A stretch of DNA of 64,000 nt from a bacterium. Its GTDB lineage: Bacteria > SAR324 > XYD2-FULL-50-16. Made by a program: the position numbers and the translations under genes. Shown in pieces: positions 1 through 9,257 of the stretch. The notes beneath the pieces are model-generated. The model made no database searches, was not told the DNA's origin, and saw only the letters and a program-made list of their open reading frames with translations. The DNA is taken from positions 182,337 to 246,336 of the forward strand of contig JAHJTV010000038.1 of assembly GCA_018829445.1 (NCBI GenBank). Direction: 5' to 3'. Position 1 is the stretch's first letter. Each line of letters begins with the position of its first letter.

Positions 1-488
1 ATGTTTTGAAATCTTCACCATTTAGGTTGTTCACGGGAAAAATGCAAAAATTAAACCCGAATAAAGAGAACAGCGGTCAGAGAATGGGGTAGAAAGTATG
101 AAGAAGCCCGACATGGAGTTTTTGAATTAAATATCTATGAGCCTTTTTTGCACAAAAATGATGTTTCTTGAATAATAGAATGGAGTTATTCATTCATTTC
201 CTTGCAGCATGTTTTCCTTTTTACACGAGGTTTAGTAGATCATTAGATAATAGAATATTCCAAATTGGAATATTCTATTATCGCACAATACCGATGTTAT
301 TAAAGGATAAAAATGTATTTAATAAAACAGAACATTAAAATTATTTGTAAAGCTTGAAAATAAAGGCTATAACAATATAAATACCCGTTGATATACCTGC
401 ACCAGTTAGGTTACGCCCTTGGTAAATTATAAATGCACCATAAGTAAAATTAAATCATACTGTTATAATAATTTAAAATAGGAAGGCT
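1..488. other. intergenic region upstream of the first chemoreceptor
   Basis: No credible gene is visible here; the reading frames are short and A+T rich. The only clear structure is the perfect palindrome at 246-282, listed separately. The region ends in the ribosome binding site GGAAGG at 481-486 for the chemoreceptor at 489. Confidence 0.6.
246..282. promoter_or_regulatory. perfect 37-bp palindrome (operator or hairpin)
   Basis: The left arm GATAATAGAATATTCCAA (246-263) and right arm TTGGAATATTCTATTATC (265-282) are exact reverse complements around a single central A at 264. It lies about 205 bp upstream of the chemoreceptor start. A regulator-binding site is possible. A terminator for a gene before the window is also possible, but no T-run follows on the plus strand. 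Confidence 0.6.
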
Positions 489-2540
489 ATGAGTTCATGG
501 AAAGATTTGAAGATTAAATCGAAGTTACTAATTGGATTCGGAATCGTGATATCTCTGCTCATCGTTATTACTATTACCTCATATTCCGGTTTGATCAGCA
601 CGATACAATTGAATGGGGAAGTGGTGCAAAACAATGAAAAAACCATTTTGATGCTTGAAAGGGAAATTGATCATTTAAAATGGGTGCACGATCTGGAAGA
701 CCTTTTTATTAATGAAAAGGTGAATAAGGTAACGGTGCAAACCGATTATCGATTGTGTGCTTTGGGCAAATGGCTATACGGAGATAAAATCAAGGAGTTT
801 GTAAATGGGGATCAGGAGCTGGAAAAGCTTGTTGAAACAATAAAACAACCCCATCAGCATCTTCACGAATCGGCGATTGAAATCCAATCTACTTACAAAA
901 GTTTTGATCTTTCCCTGGAAACGTTATTATTCAATATCTGGATTAAGCATCTGAACTGGGTCAAGGAACTGAACCAGGCATTGGTTTCAGGTGTTCCTTT
1001 CACGGGTATCACAAATCCAAGAGAATGCTTATTTGGTAAATGGTACTATTCTTTCAAAGCCCAAGATGAACAGTTTTCACGGTTATTAAAATCATGGGAA
1101 ACACCTCATGAAAGAATGCATCAAGCTGCAGTTAACATCAATCTGGAATTGAGAAAGGGCAACAATCAAAATGCAAGAAGACTTTATAATCAAGAGATTA
1201 TTCCTGTATTGAATGAATTGGAAGGCCATTTTGACAGAACCATGGAGTGGATACAGTTGTCCAAAGCAAATCAGAATGCAGCTCGCGAAATCTTTCAAAC
1301 CAAAACGATCCCCTCTTTGAAAGATGTTCAAGGTGATTTTTTGAAGATACGTCAACGAGCAAACATAATTTCTAATTTGGCCAATACCAAAATGGAAAAT
1401 GGGCTTATCGTTGCGCTGACTGCGATTGCACTTGTCACTATTCTGGCCATTATTGGTGGAATTATATCAGCCCTAAAGATTACTCGCGGGATTACCCGGC
1501 CGATTATCGAACTTAAAGAGTTTGCCGAACAAGTTTCAATCGGGGACCTCTCTCGAACTATAAATATCGATCAGAAAGATGAGGTGGGATTGCTTGGAAA
1601 TTCCATGAATCAAATGGTTTCAGATTTAAACACCATGGTAGAGGTTACTGAAAAAATAGCAGATGGGGATTTAACAATCGAGGTCAACGAACGATCTGAA
1701 AAAGATGCATTAGGTCTGGCCTTAAAGAAAATGGTTTCACAGTTGAGTTCACTAATTCAACAAATCAGTTCTTCTTCAAGTGAAGTTGCATCCGGCTCGG
1801 AACAACTGGCCAGCGCCTCCCAGTCAATGAGCCAGGGTGCTACCGAACAGGCAGCATCGGTTGAGGAAATATCAAGCTCCATGACGGAAATATCAACCCA
1901 GATAAAACAAAATGCTGAGAACGGTGAACAGGCCAGTTTATTGGCTAATGAAACCAGAGACGAAGCAGAGATCAGCAACAGGCAAATGAGCCAAATGATT
2001 TCGGCCATGAGTAAAATAACCAGTTCCAGTAAAGATATTTCTAAAATCATCAAGGTGATTGATGAAATTGCCTTCCAGATTAACCTGCTTTCTTTAAATG
2101 CTGCTGTCGAAGCAGCCAGGGCAGGAACCCATGGAAAAGGGTTTGCTGTGGTTGCCGATGAGGTCAGAAACCTGGCAACCCGCAGCGCAAAAGCTGCTAA
2201 CGAAATAACCGAAATGATCACTATCTCAGTGAAACAAGTGGAAGACGGCACGGTAATCGTTGATAAAACCGCCGACTCCCTCCAGGGAATCGTTAAGTCC
2301 GTTGAAAAGATTACCGATATTGTTGCTGAAATAGCCATGGCTTCGAAAGAACAAGCCATCGGAATCAATCAGATCACGCAGGGCTTGGAACAAATTGATC
2401 GCGTTACCCAGCAGAATTCGGCCCACGCTGAAGAAAGCGCCTCATCATCCGAGGAATTATCCAGCCAAGCTATGATTCTGAGGGAGTTGATTGATAGATT
2501 TCAATTAAAACAGAATAAATCTATAATATTATCCAGCTAA
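489..2540 (+). CDS. methyl-accepting chemotaxis protein with tandem CZB-like sensor modules
   Basis: This is a 683-residue inner-membrane chemoreceptor. TM1 is at about residues 12-33 and TM2 at about 303-328. HAMP follows at about 330-380, then a second HAMP-like stretch and the methyl-accepting coiled coil, with the conserved signalling hairpin near residues 530-560 ([21 protein letters not shown] region). The roughly 270-residue extracytoplasmic part holds two copies of a chemoreceptor zinc-binding (CZB) pattern: H62..W65, C90-A-L-G-K-W, H122...H126, and H154..W157, C180-L-F-G-K-W, H207...H211. CZB domains bind zinc and in known receptors respond to zinc or hypochlorous acid. Here they would sense in the periplasm; that role is inferred. 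No che genes are adjacent. Confidence 0.93.
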   Translation: MSSWKDLKIKSKLLIGFGIVISLLIVITITSYSGLISTIQLNGEVVQNNEKTILMLEREIDHLKWVHDLEDLFINEKVNKVTVQTDYRLCALGKWLYGDKIKEFVNGDQELEKLVETIKQPHQHLHESAIEIQSTYKSFDLSLETLLFNIWIKHLNWVKELNQALVSGVPFTGITNPRECLFGKWYYSFKAQDEQFSRLLKSWETPHERMHQAAVNINLELRKGNNQNARRLYNQEIIPVLNELEGHFDRTMEWIQLSKANQNAAREIFQTKTIPSLKDVQGDFLKIRQRANIISNLANTKMENGLIVALTAIALVTILAIIGGIISALKITRGITRPIIELKEFAEQVSIGDLSRTINIDQKDEVGLLGNSMNQMVSDLNTMVEVTEKIADGDLTIEVNERSEKDALGLALKKMVSQLSSLIQQISSSSSEVASGSEQLASASQSMSQGATEQAASVEEISSSMTEISTQIKQNAENGEQASLLANETRDEAEISNRQMSQMISAMSKITSSSKDISKIIKVIDEIAFQINLLSLNAAVEAARAGTHGKGFAVVADEVRNLATRSAKAANEITEMITISVKQVEDGTVIVDKTADSLQGIVKSVEKITDIVAEIAMASKEQAIGINQITQGLEQIDRVTQQNSAHAEESASSSEELSSQAMILRELIDRFQLKQNKSIILSS

Positions 2541-3276
2541 TGTCTGAACAAAAAGAACAAAATGGGGACGTTCTTTACTAAGTGTACAAACTGGTTTTGA
2601 CCTGATAAAAGAGTCTGCAGTTGACTTACACAGATTCTTTTACTTGAGAAGATTCTGAACTAATTTTTCACCGAACAAAATAATCCTGCTAATACTCCAT
2701 AGAAAAAACCTATCCTCTGTTGCGAATGTGGGAGCTCCCCTCTCCCACAATGCTAACCACCAAAATTCCCAACAAAACAATCATGGTAAATTCAAAATCA
2801 CCAATCACAATCCAGCACGTCTATTCATTTGTATTCTTAAAGCTTTATTGTAATAACACGATTGATGAACCAAACAAAAGAAAAACCGATATGGAGTTTT
2901 ACGGAATAATAATTTGTCCGTACAAAATGACAGGAAAGCAAAAGTGAGATTTTTCAGGATACGATATATTTTGCATGATTCTGGTGGATCCGGCGCGTAG
3001 CGCCTTGATCCCCCCTACGACAATGCCTGGACAGTATATATATCATCAAATATTCCAATAAGTGATGATGATCGATGTGCGTAGCTCCAAACAAGCCAAG
3101 GCTGATTAGCCGGCAAAGAGAGAGGCGATAAGTGCATAAGAAAAAGTTAAGCACAAGAATCAAATTTTTGGTTGAGATAATACGAAAAAAAATGTTAGAA
3201 GCGGATGCAACTCATTGATTTCATTTTTCCAATTTCACTGATTGGTGTTCAATTAATTGTACATTAAAGGAGAGAT
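2541..3276. other. intergenic region with repeat copy and hairpin
   Basis: This gap of about 735 bp contains one copy of the 63-bp direct repeat (2564-2626). It also has a strong imperfect hairpin at 2986-3011 (GGATCCGGCGC, loop GTA, GCGCC then GATCC), which looks like a dispersed palindrome. The open frames at 2720-2947 (+) and 2954-3163 (-) have no ribosome binding site or recognisable protein pattern. The gap ends in the good site AAAGGAG before 3277. Confidence 0.55.
2564..2626 (+). repeat. 63-bp direct repeat, copy 1
   Basis: It begins GGGGACGTTCTTTACTAAGT and is identical to 13085-13147 except for one base. Its first part also resembles the right end of the MITE-like element at 42070-42200, read on the minus strand (GGGGACGTTGTTGACAAGG). 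Probably an end fragment of a mobile element. Copy 1 lies directly downstream of the chemoreceptor gene and copy 2 directly downstream of a lipoprotein gene. Confidence 0.75.
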
Positions 3277-4404
3277 ATGGCAGAACAGGGTAAAAACGGC
3301 AAACTGATTCATTTATTGTCTGATATGTTGCGCGATCATACTAGAATCTATCTATTCCTTGAGAATATGGAGGAGTACCTTCAACTGTATGATCTGAGCG
3401 AAGAAAAAATCGGCATTTTCTATCGATGGGGAGGGATGTCCAGAGGGACACTAAAAGATGTGGATGAGATCAACGAATTCTGGCTTTTCAAGGAGATCGC
3501 AGCAGAGATATCTGAACTGGCCTATCGGGGAAGATCATTATCATTGGAATGCTCAAAACAATACGGAAAACACAAAAGCAATAAGAGTGAAAAAATGCTG
3601 ATACACCTGTTTTCAGATGCACTCAGGTCTCCCGTTTTAGGGCGGGAATTGCGTTTGGCAACCAATTCGAACGTAATCCGGGATCGAGTAACATCTGACA
3701 GGGTTGTTGCGCTTGAGCGATTTGCCAACGAAAACAACCCGACAGATCTTGAGGAGATTCTGAAAACAGAGACTAACAATAAGACCTGGGATATCTGGGA
3801 TAAGCTAAGTTTTCCCGACCCCTTTCCCGGATGTATCAGAGAAATTCTTAGTGATGATGAATCCGCAGAAGTCAATAAGTACACATCACCGAGCATTCTC
3901 ATCCGCTCCTGTAAATTGTGGAATGAGAAGATCTTCTATGAAAATCGAAGGATTGATGAAAAAAAGCTCCGCCTGGATGTTTTCGGCAGCACTTTTCCCC
4001 CGGACTCCTTTTTATATGTGGAGAAAGTTGAAAACGGCAAACAGGAACAGAGTGTTATGCGACAACGGATTCCACTTGAATCCTTCAAGCATGGTGGAAC
4101 CTATCGATATTCCTACCTGCGGGCCATTCTTAAAGATTCTGTTGCAGCGGAAGATCTGGCCGATTTGAATACCGGAAGTTTTCATGCCAATGTTGCAGTC
4201 TATCTGGTGCGCTCAAAACGAATTGATCCGTCAGGTACAACCGACAATTCTCCATTAAAGGACGAGATCCTGACGACAGCGCCATCAGACAGGTGCCAGT
4301 ATGTTGATCCTGACCCTAGACCAGAAATTGACTGGAAATTTATCGCACCATACAGGTCTTCAACGAAAAACAAAAAAACCAAGCCGCAGCAGAAGAAGGG
4401 ATGA
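3277..4404 (+). CDS. uncharacterised protein, first gene of a kinase-linked cluster
   Basis: This 375-residue soluble protein has no signal peptide or membrane segment and I do not recognise its family. The N-terminal half is helical and carries the same motif twice: KLIHLLSDMLR near residue 10 and KMLIHLFSDALR near residue 106, suggesting two related helical modules. The second half looks like a mixed alpha/beta domain, and the C-terminus is a basic tail (KNKKTKPQQKKG). The start has a strong ribosome binding site (AAAGGAGAGAT ATG). Its stop overlaps the next start by 4 nt (ATGA), so the two are translationally coupled. The N-terminal repeats are loosely reminiscent of effector-associated adaptor domains of conflict systems, but no search backs this. 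Confidence 0.85.
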   Translation: MAEQGKNGKLIHLLSDMLRDHTRIYLFLENMEEYLQLYDLSEEKIGIFYRWGGMSRGTLKDVDEINEFWLFKEIAAEISELAYRGRSLSLECSKQYGKHKSNKSEKMLIHLFSDALRSPVLGRELRLATNSNVIRDRVTSDRVVALERFANENNPTDLEEILKTETNNKTWDIWDKLSFPDPFPGCIREILSDDESAEVNKYTSPSILIRSCKLWNEKIFYENRRIDEKKLRLDVFGSTFPPDSFLYVEKVENGKQEQSVMRQRIPLESFKHGGTYRYSYLRAILKDSVAAEDLADLNTGSFHANVAVYLVRSKRIDPSGTTDNSPLKDEILTTAPSDRCQYVDPDPRPEIDWKFIAPYRSSTKNKKTKPQQKKG

Positions 4405-5402
4405 TCAACTCAAATAAAACGAACGATCATCAAGGAACCGAATCTCCGGCTTTGGAAGCGGCTCTTGTACCACTGTGTGCTCTGGGCTCAATCAGAAATA
4501 TTGTCTGTTTGATTCCAGAGTTTTACAATCTTGTCGGTCTTGAGTGCCGGTTGGGGGAAGCTCTGGATCAGGTGGATTTTTCCGTCCTGGTGACTAAGCG
4601 GCATGCTTCAATGTTATCCGGTCGGTCAAAAAATAAACGTTGGGAGGATTTAGCTCAATCGGATACTCGCTGGGCCATTGTTCGGGATTTTGCCTGCGAA
4701 TGGGAAAAACTCGGGAGTACTCTGCATCACTGGATTCCTTTTCTATTCCTGGAAGTTGATATCGATCCGGAGTTGGATTCGGTTCCGGTTCCCAGTATCT
4801 TCGCTGCCCTGGATTCCCCGTTGGTAAGGCCGGATTCGGACTATCCGGAAGAGCGGATGCCGGAAATAAGGGCGTTTTATCAATCTGCTAAAATACTCTC
4901 CGGCCGGAAACTGGAAAAAGATCTTGTGGAGGAGATTAAGCTGTGTTTTTCATCTTTACCGCCCGACGGACGGGTATTACACCTTGGCAAAATGATCGGT
5001 AGGGGCCATCAAGGGATTAGGATGTCAGCAAATATGCAACCGGATGAAATCATCACCTTCCTCAAGAATACCAACCGGCCGGTTTCTCTTCTTCAAATTG
5101 GCAGTATCATAGAGAGATACAAGCGTTATATGCCGGTTGAAGGAGTACAGATTGACTTTGACCTGGGATGCGGTATAAGCCCCAATCTGGGGATCGGTTT
5201 CAGTTTTAACGACAGTAAAACCCGGGAGAATTTCTTTGACTGCCTAATTCAACGGGGAATCGCAGCACCTGTAAAAGGAGAGCTGTTAAAGAATGATACC
5301 TCTCAACGTACCCTCTACCATGTCAAACTTTCCTGTGTTCCGCAAAAGCAGGAAACGGCCAAAGCCTATCTTGGTGTCCCCTCCTGTCTGATATATCGAT
5401 AA
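4401..5402 (+). CDS. uncharacterised protein coupled to the preceding gene
   Basis: A 333-residue soluble protein of unknown family. Visible landmarks are HWIPFLFLEVDID near residue 113, a Pro-rich turn PVPSIFAALDSP, a glycine-rich HLGKMIGRGHQG near residue 195, and DLGCGISPNLGIGFSF near residue 254. The pairing of an 'FLEVDID' strand with a later 'SPNLGIGF' strand recalls uncharacterised proteins I have seen near peptide-modification genes, but this is recollection only. It starts at ATG overlapping the previous stop, with AGAAGGG as ribosome binding site. A gap of about 230 bp separates it from the kinase gene, which may have its own promoter. Confidence 0.83.
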   Translation: MINSNKTNDHQGTESPALEAALVPLCALGSIRNIVCLIPEFYNLVGLECRLGEALDQVDFSVLVTKRHASMLSGRSKNKRWEDLAQSDTRWAIVRDFACEWEKLGSTLHHWIPFLFLEVDIDPELDSVPVPSIFAALDSPLVRPDSDYPEERMPEIRAFYQSAKILSGRKLEKDLVEEIKLCFSSLPPDGRVLHLGKMIGRGHQGIRMSANMQPDEIITFLKNTNRPVSLLQIGSIIERYKRYMPVEGVQIDFDLGCGISPNLGIGFSFNDSKTRENFFDCLIQRGIAAPVKGELLKNDTSQRTLYHVKLSCVPQKQETAKAYLGVPSCLIYR

Positions 5403-5636
5403 AACAACAAAAACGCTTGGAAGCCAGCCCTTTGCCCTGGCTGTTATCGTCATACTTGATAAAATATCCGTCCTAATTAAAGCTCTTGCCGTTTTATCGT
5501 AAGAAATAGATTGATGGAATTCGCCATGGTCTGGTACAAGGCTTTGAGTGTATTGTTTTCTCTGTAATAGCTAAACTCAGATTAATCTGTTTCCCAAAAT
5601 CAAGTATTTGAGATTTCGTATTTTCTATTACCCGAT

Positions 5637-8600
5637 ATGAGCAATCGTTATCACATCATTGAAAAACTGGGCGAAGGGGGCTGCGGAGTTGTCTATAAAG
5701 CTTTCGACAATGATTTGCAAACGGAAATTGCCTTAAAAGAGATGCGGAATCTCAGTCTTGAGGAGAGATATCTGCTGAAGAGAGAATTTCGAATTCTGCG
5801 AGAGCTTTCCCATCGGAATTTGATTGAAATCTATGACCTGATTGAAACTGAAGACTCGTGTTTAATAACAATGCAGTTAATCGACGGCAACCATTTTAAT
5901 AAAGCCGTTTGGAAAGCGGATGTTTTTTCGGGGGGAGCCGTTTACTATGATCTGCTGCGAAATTACTTCTCACAATTGGTTGACGGTCTACACTACCTGC
6001 ACCAAAACAATGTTGTTCACCTTGATATAAAACCGGCCAACGTGATGGTCGGCAAAAACTCCAATGTTATCATCCTTGATTTTGGCCTGGCACTGCGCCA
6101 GAGACAGGGCACCATAAACAATGATCAGAATGTGCCTGCTGGTACTCCGGCCTATATGTCGCCTGAACAGATTTTTGGAGACAATACCATCAGCTTTGCT
6201 TCAGATTGGTATAGCGCAGGGGTTGTACTTTATGAATGCCTTACCGGTGAAATTCCTCCGATGATTAAAGGGATAGAGATCCTGGAACCCAGACAGATAG
6301 ACTCGGATATCCCCAATGATCTGAATGATCTTACTGTTTCACTGTTGAAATACGATCCTGTATCCCGCCCACGTGGAAAACAGATTTCCTGTCATATCCG
6401 GGCGCTGCAGGATCGTTCCCAAAGACCTGCTCCAATCGTAGCATCTGCTTCAGGAGTGTTTATCGGCAGACACGCAGAATTGGAACTTTTAAAGGAGAAA
6501 CAGAAAGATTCCTTAAATTTGTCCAGTCAGGTCCTTTTTATCCAGGGAGATGCGGGTGTCGGAAAATCACGTTTGATTGAGCAGTTTATTACCGAATACT
6601 GCCTGAATAATCAGATATTAACGCTGACATCACAATGCCATCCTTTCGAAACGATTCGATTTAATGCTTTGGACCAGATCGTGGAAACACTGACTGGCTT
6701 TTTACGATCTTTACCGACCGATCGGCTGAATAAACTCATCCCTTCCAAATACAGTCTTTTAACCGAATTTTTCCCGGTATTTGGTAAAGTTGAGATGCAA
6801 TTTCAGTCTGAAGATATACCAGTTATATATGAACCCCGTGAGAAAAGAAAAGAACTCGTTGAGGTCTTCAAGGAATTGCTAGCGAATATTGCATCGGAAA
6901 TTCCCTTCAGCGTTTTTATTGATGATTTTCAGTGGTCTGATATTGACAGCGTTCAGATCCTGGCTGATCTCATTGCCAATGATTGTCCGGGAGGATTGTT
7001 CATATTGGCTTCAAGAGATGATCAGAAAAATACCAACCTTTTAAAATCTATTCTTTTAGATCATGAAATTGGTGCTGATAAACTGACGTTCCTGCATTTG
7101 CAGGAACTAACGGAAAATGAGTCCTTCACACTTTCTAAAAATCTGCTGGGAGATTCAAATGCTTCTATTAATCAGATAATAAGGGAGAGTTCCGGTTCAC
7201 CGTTTTTAATCGAACAATTCTCAAGATATTTCCTGGAGGAGAGCTCAAAGGAGAAGCCTGAAACCGGCAGTCTGACTGTTGATGATATTTTCCTCAGACG
7301 ACTCACCAGAATTCCAAATGAAGAAAGAGAGATCATGGAATTGGCTGCAATTGCCGGTCGACCGATTGATGGTGAACTGGTTCTGGCAGTTTTAAATATG
7401 GAGAAGAGAAATCTGCTCAAAATAAGGCGGCTGATTAATCGATCATTATTGAGATCCGTTCCCTCCTCGAGATTTTTTGCTGTGCAGCTCTATCACAGCA
7501 GAATCAGCGATATGGTGATGAAGATGCTCTCATTGGACAAACAGAAATCGTATCATCTGGCTTTTGCGTCCACTTTGGAAAGATTACCGCTGGAGAATCC
7601 CGGTGATCTTGCGTACCATTACAGCGCTGCAGAGGTATTTGACAAAGCCGCCCGTTATGCATACCTGGCGGCTGAACAAGCTGAAAAGCAACTGGCTTTT
7701 CACAGTGCGGCGGAATTTTACCGCAAGAGTATTGAGTGGTTTCCCGGAGATAAGGGGAATCAGCTAAATCAGCTTAAAAAAAGGGCGGAAGCACTGGTCA
7801 ATGCAGGATATTGTTCTGAAGCAGGGGATGTTTATTTCAAAGCTGCCGGTCTGGCAAGAACCGATTCAGCGATCAGAATTCTGAAAAGATTAGCTGCTGA
7901 ACAGTACATGGCCAGCGGTCAGATTTTTAAAGGAGAGATGCATTTTCGTCCGCTGCTTCGAAGCTACGGAATCCCATTTCCAAAAAGCCCATTTACTTTA
8001 ACACTGGGAGTCTTGCGAATGCTTCTGCTGGTGAAAACAAAAAACCTTGAAAAATCGTTCAAAAAGTCTCCATCTAAAAGAACCCCTGAAACCGCTGAGA
8101 TGATCGACTGCTGTTTTGCTGCGTCCAAAGGTTTGCTGATGGTGGAATCACTGAAAGGGATCTACCTCTCTCTGCGAAGCTTAAAACTGACAGTTCAATA
8201 TAATGATGAATGCAGAATCGGTAAATGCCTTTGTGAAGTGGGAAGCATGTTAATTCCTTCCGGAGGCTGGCTGAGAAAGAAAGGGGAAAACATGCTGTCA
8301 ACGGCAGCAAGGTTTGGGAAGAGACTGAATGATCCCTATATCAAGGGAATGCATGATGTCTGCAGTGCTCAAACCAGCATGATGCAATCGAGATGGATGG
8401 AAATGCTGGAACGATGTGACAGCGGCAGGAAAACCCTGTTGGAACATTGCCGAGGCGTATCGTGGGAGCTCAGCATTGCCCAAATGGCGGCACTAAGACC
8501 GCTAGAGGAACTGGGGCGGATCAATGAATTGGTAATTCGTTCCAATGCCTTATTGTTTGATTCCAGAAAGCTAGGGAATTTTTATGGAGAGGCCGCAGCG

Positions 8601-9233
8601 GAAAATATGTTAAGTTTCTGGTACCACGTAAAAGGTGATCCCATTCAAGCGTCAACAAAGATCGCAACTGTCAACCGGTTATTCGAAAGCCAATCATACA
8701 ATGTGTTAAAGCTGTATGCGTTTCGCTCAGAACTACAATGTCTCCTATATGAATCCGCTTATCAGACCTGCATGGAAAAACTGGAACGGGAACGCAAACT
8801 CATCGAAAGCTCAAACCTGCTGAAAATTGCCCCTTTCCGTTTGGATATGCTTTTGCTGGAAGCCAGAATCCTGCTCCGATTCATACTAAATGAACTATCA
8901 ACAGACAAAAAGATAATCGGAAGACTCAAAAGAATTATCAAACAGATTCAGAAAGAGGGGCGGAATGATTTTTATGCACACGGCCTGATACTTCTGGCGG
9001 GGCTTCAATCCTTAATTTCAAGTCCGGTGGATGCTGAGAATCTCTTAACGGACAGCCTGAAACCACTAAAAATCCTTGGCATGAATCTGGCGGTAAGGAG
9101 TGTTGAACTGCGCTTAAAACAGATCAGGGGGCTGAAGCTGCAAACTGACGATTTTCATCTATTTAATGAACTTCAATTTGAAAACGGATTCAAATGGCTG
9201 GATTTTGCGGTGCCGATGATGCCTGCTCCATAG
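5637..9233 (+). CDS. Ser/Thr protein kinase fused to STAND/AAA-type ATPase and helical repeats (PknK-like)
   Basis: A 1198-residue signalling protein. The N-terminal Hanks kinase (about 1-260) has the glycine loop GEGGCG, catalytic Lys34 (ALKEM), catalytic loop HLDIKPAN (H128, D130; HLD instead of HRD), DFG at 148-150 and the GTPAYMSPEQ activation segment, so it should be active. An AAA_16/STAND ATPase follows, with Walker A GDAGVGKS (304-311) and a Walker B-like hydrophobic strand FSVFIDDFQWSD. The rest (about 600-1198) is helical, probably TPR-like repeats. This layout matches kinase-ATPase regulators of the PknK/MalT type that control sigma54 or LuxR activators. A GAF/sigma54 activator lies convergently 24 bp away. 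No clear Shine-Dalgarno precedes the ATG; it is chosen because the kinase fold begins immediately. Confidence 0.93.
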   Translation: MSNRYHIIEKLGEGGCGVVYKAFDNDLQTEIALKEMRNLSLEERYLLKREFRILRELSHRNLIEIYDLIETEDSCLITMQLIDGNHFNKAVWKADVFSGGAVYYDLLRNYFSQLVDGLHYLHQNNVVHLDIKPANVMVGKNSNVIILDFGLALRQRQGTINNDQNVPAGTPAYMSPEQIFGDNTISFASDWYSAGVVLYECLTGEIPPMIKGIEILEPRQIDSDIPNDLNDLTVSLLKYDPVSRPRGKQISCHIRALQDRSQRPAPIVASASGVFIGRHAELELLKEKQKDSLNLSSQVLFIQGDAGVGKSRLIEQFITEYCLNNQILTLTSQCHPFETIRFNALDQIVETLTGFLRSLPTDRLNKLIPSKYSLLTEFFPVFGKVEMQFQSEDIPVIYEPREKRKELVEVFKELLANIASEIPFSVFIDDFQWSDIDSVQILADLIANDCPGGLFILASRDDQKNTNLLKSILLDHEIGADKLTFLHLQELTENESFTLSKNLLGDSNASINQIIRESSGSPFLIEQFSRYFLEESSKEKPETGSLTVDDIFLRRLTRIPNEEREIMELAAIAGRPIDGELVLAVLNMEKRNLLKIRRLINRSLLRSVPSSRFFAVQLYHSRISDMVMKMLSLDKQKSYHLAFASTLERLPLENPGDLAYHYSAAEVFDKAARYAYLAAEQAEKQLAFHSAAEFYRKSIEWFPGDKGNQLNQLKKRAEALVNAGYCSEAGDVYFKAAGLARTDSAIRILKRLAAEQYMASGQIFKGEMHFRPLLRSYGIPFPKSPFTLTLGVLRMLLLVKTKNLEKSFKKSPSKRTPETAEMIDCCFAASKGLLMVESLKGIYLSLRSLKLTVQYNDECRIGKCLCEVGSMLIPSGGWLRKKGENMLSTAARFGKRLNDPYIKGMHDVCSAQTSMMQSRWMEMLERCDSGRKTLLEHCRGVSWELSIAQMAALRPLEELGRINELVIRSNALLFDSRKLGNFYGEAAAENMLSFWYHVKGDPIQASTKIATVNRLFESQSYNVLKLYAFRSELQCLLYESAYQTCMEKLERERKLIESSNLLKIAPFRLDMLLLEARILLRFILNELSTDKKIIGRLKRIIKQIQKEGRNDFYAHGLILLAGLQSLISSPVDAENLLTDSLKPLKILGMNLAVRSVELRLKQIRGLKLQTDDFHLFNELQFENGFKWLDFAVPMMPAP

Positions 9234-9257
9234 ACGTTGCGTGAAATCATGATTGGA

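Noticed and set aside
1757..2368. Long minus-strand open frame (203 codons) opposite the chemoreceptor
   Set aside because: It mirrors the Ser/Ala/Glu-rich coiled coil of the sense gene, has no ribosome binding site, and its product has no plausible fold.
2720..3163. Short open frames on both strands in the 2541-3276 gap
   Set aside because: No start signals or protein motifs; one frame runs through a hairpin repeat.
3241..3276. Possible sigma54 (-24/-12) promoter before 3277 (TGGTGTTC ... ATTGT)
   Set aside because: The spacing between GG and the TTG element is off by about three bases, and the -24 element lacks the usual CAC.
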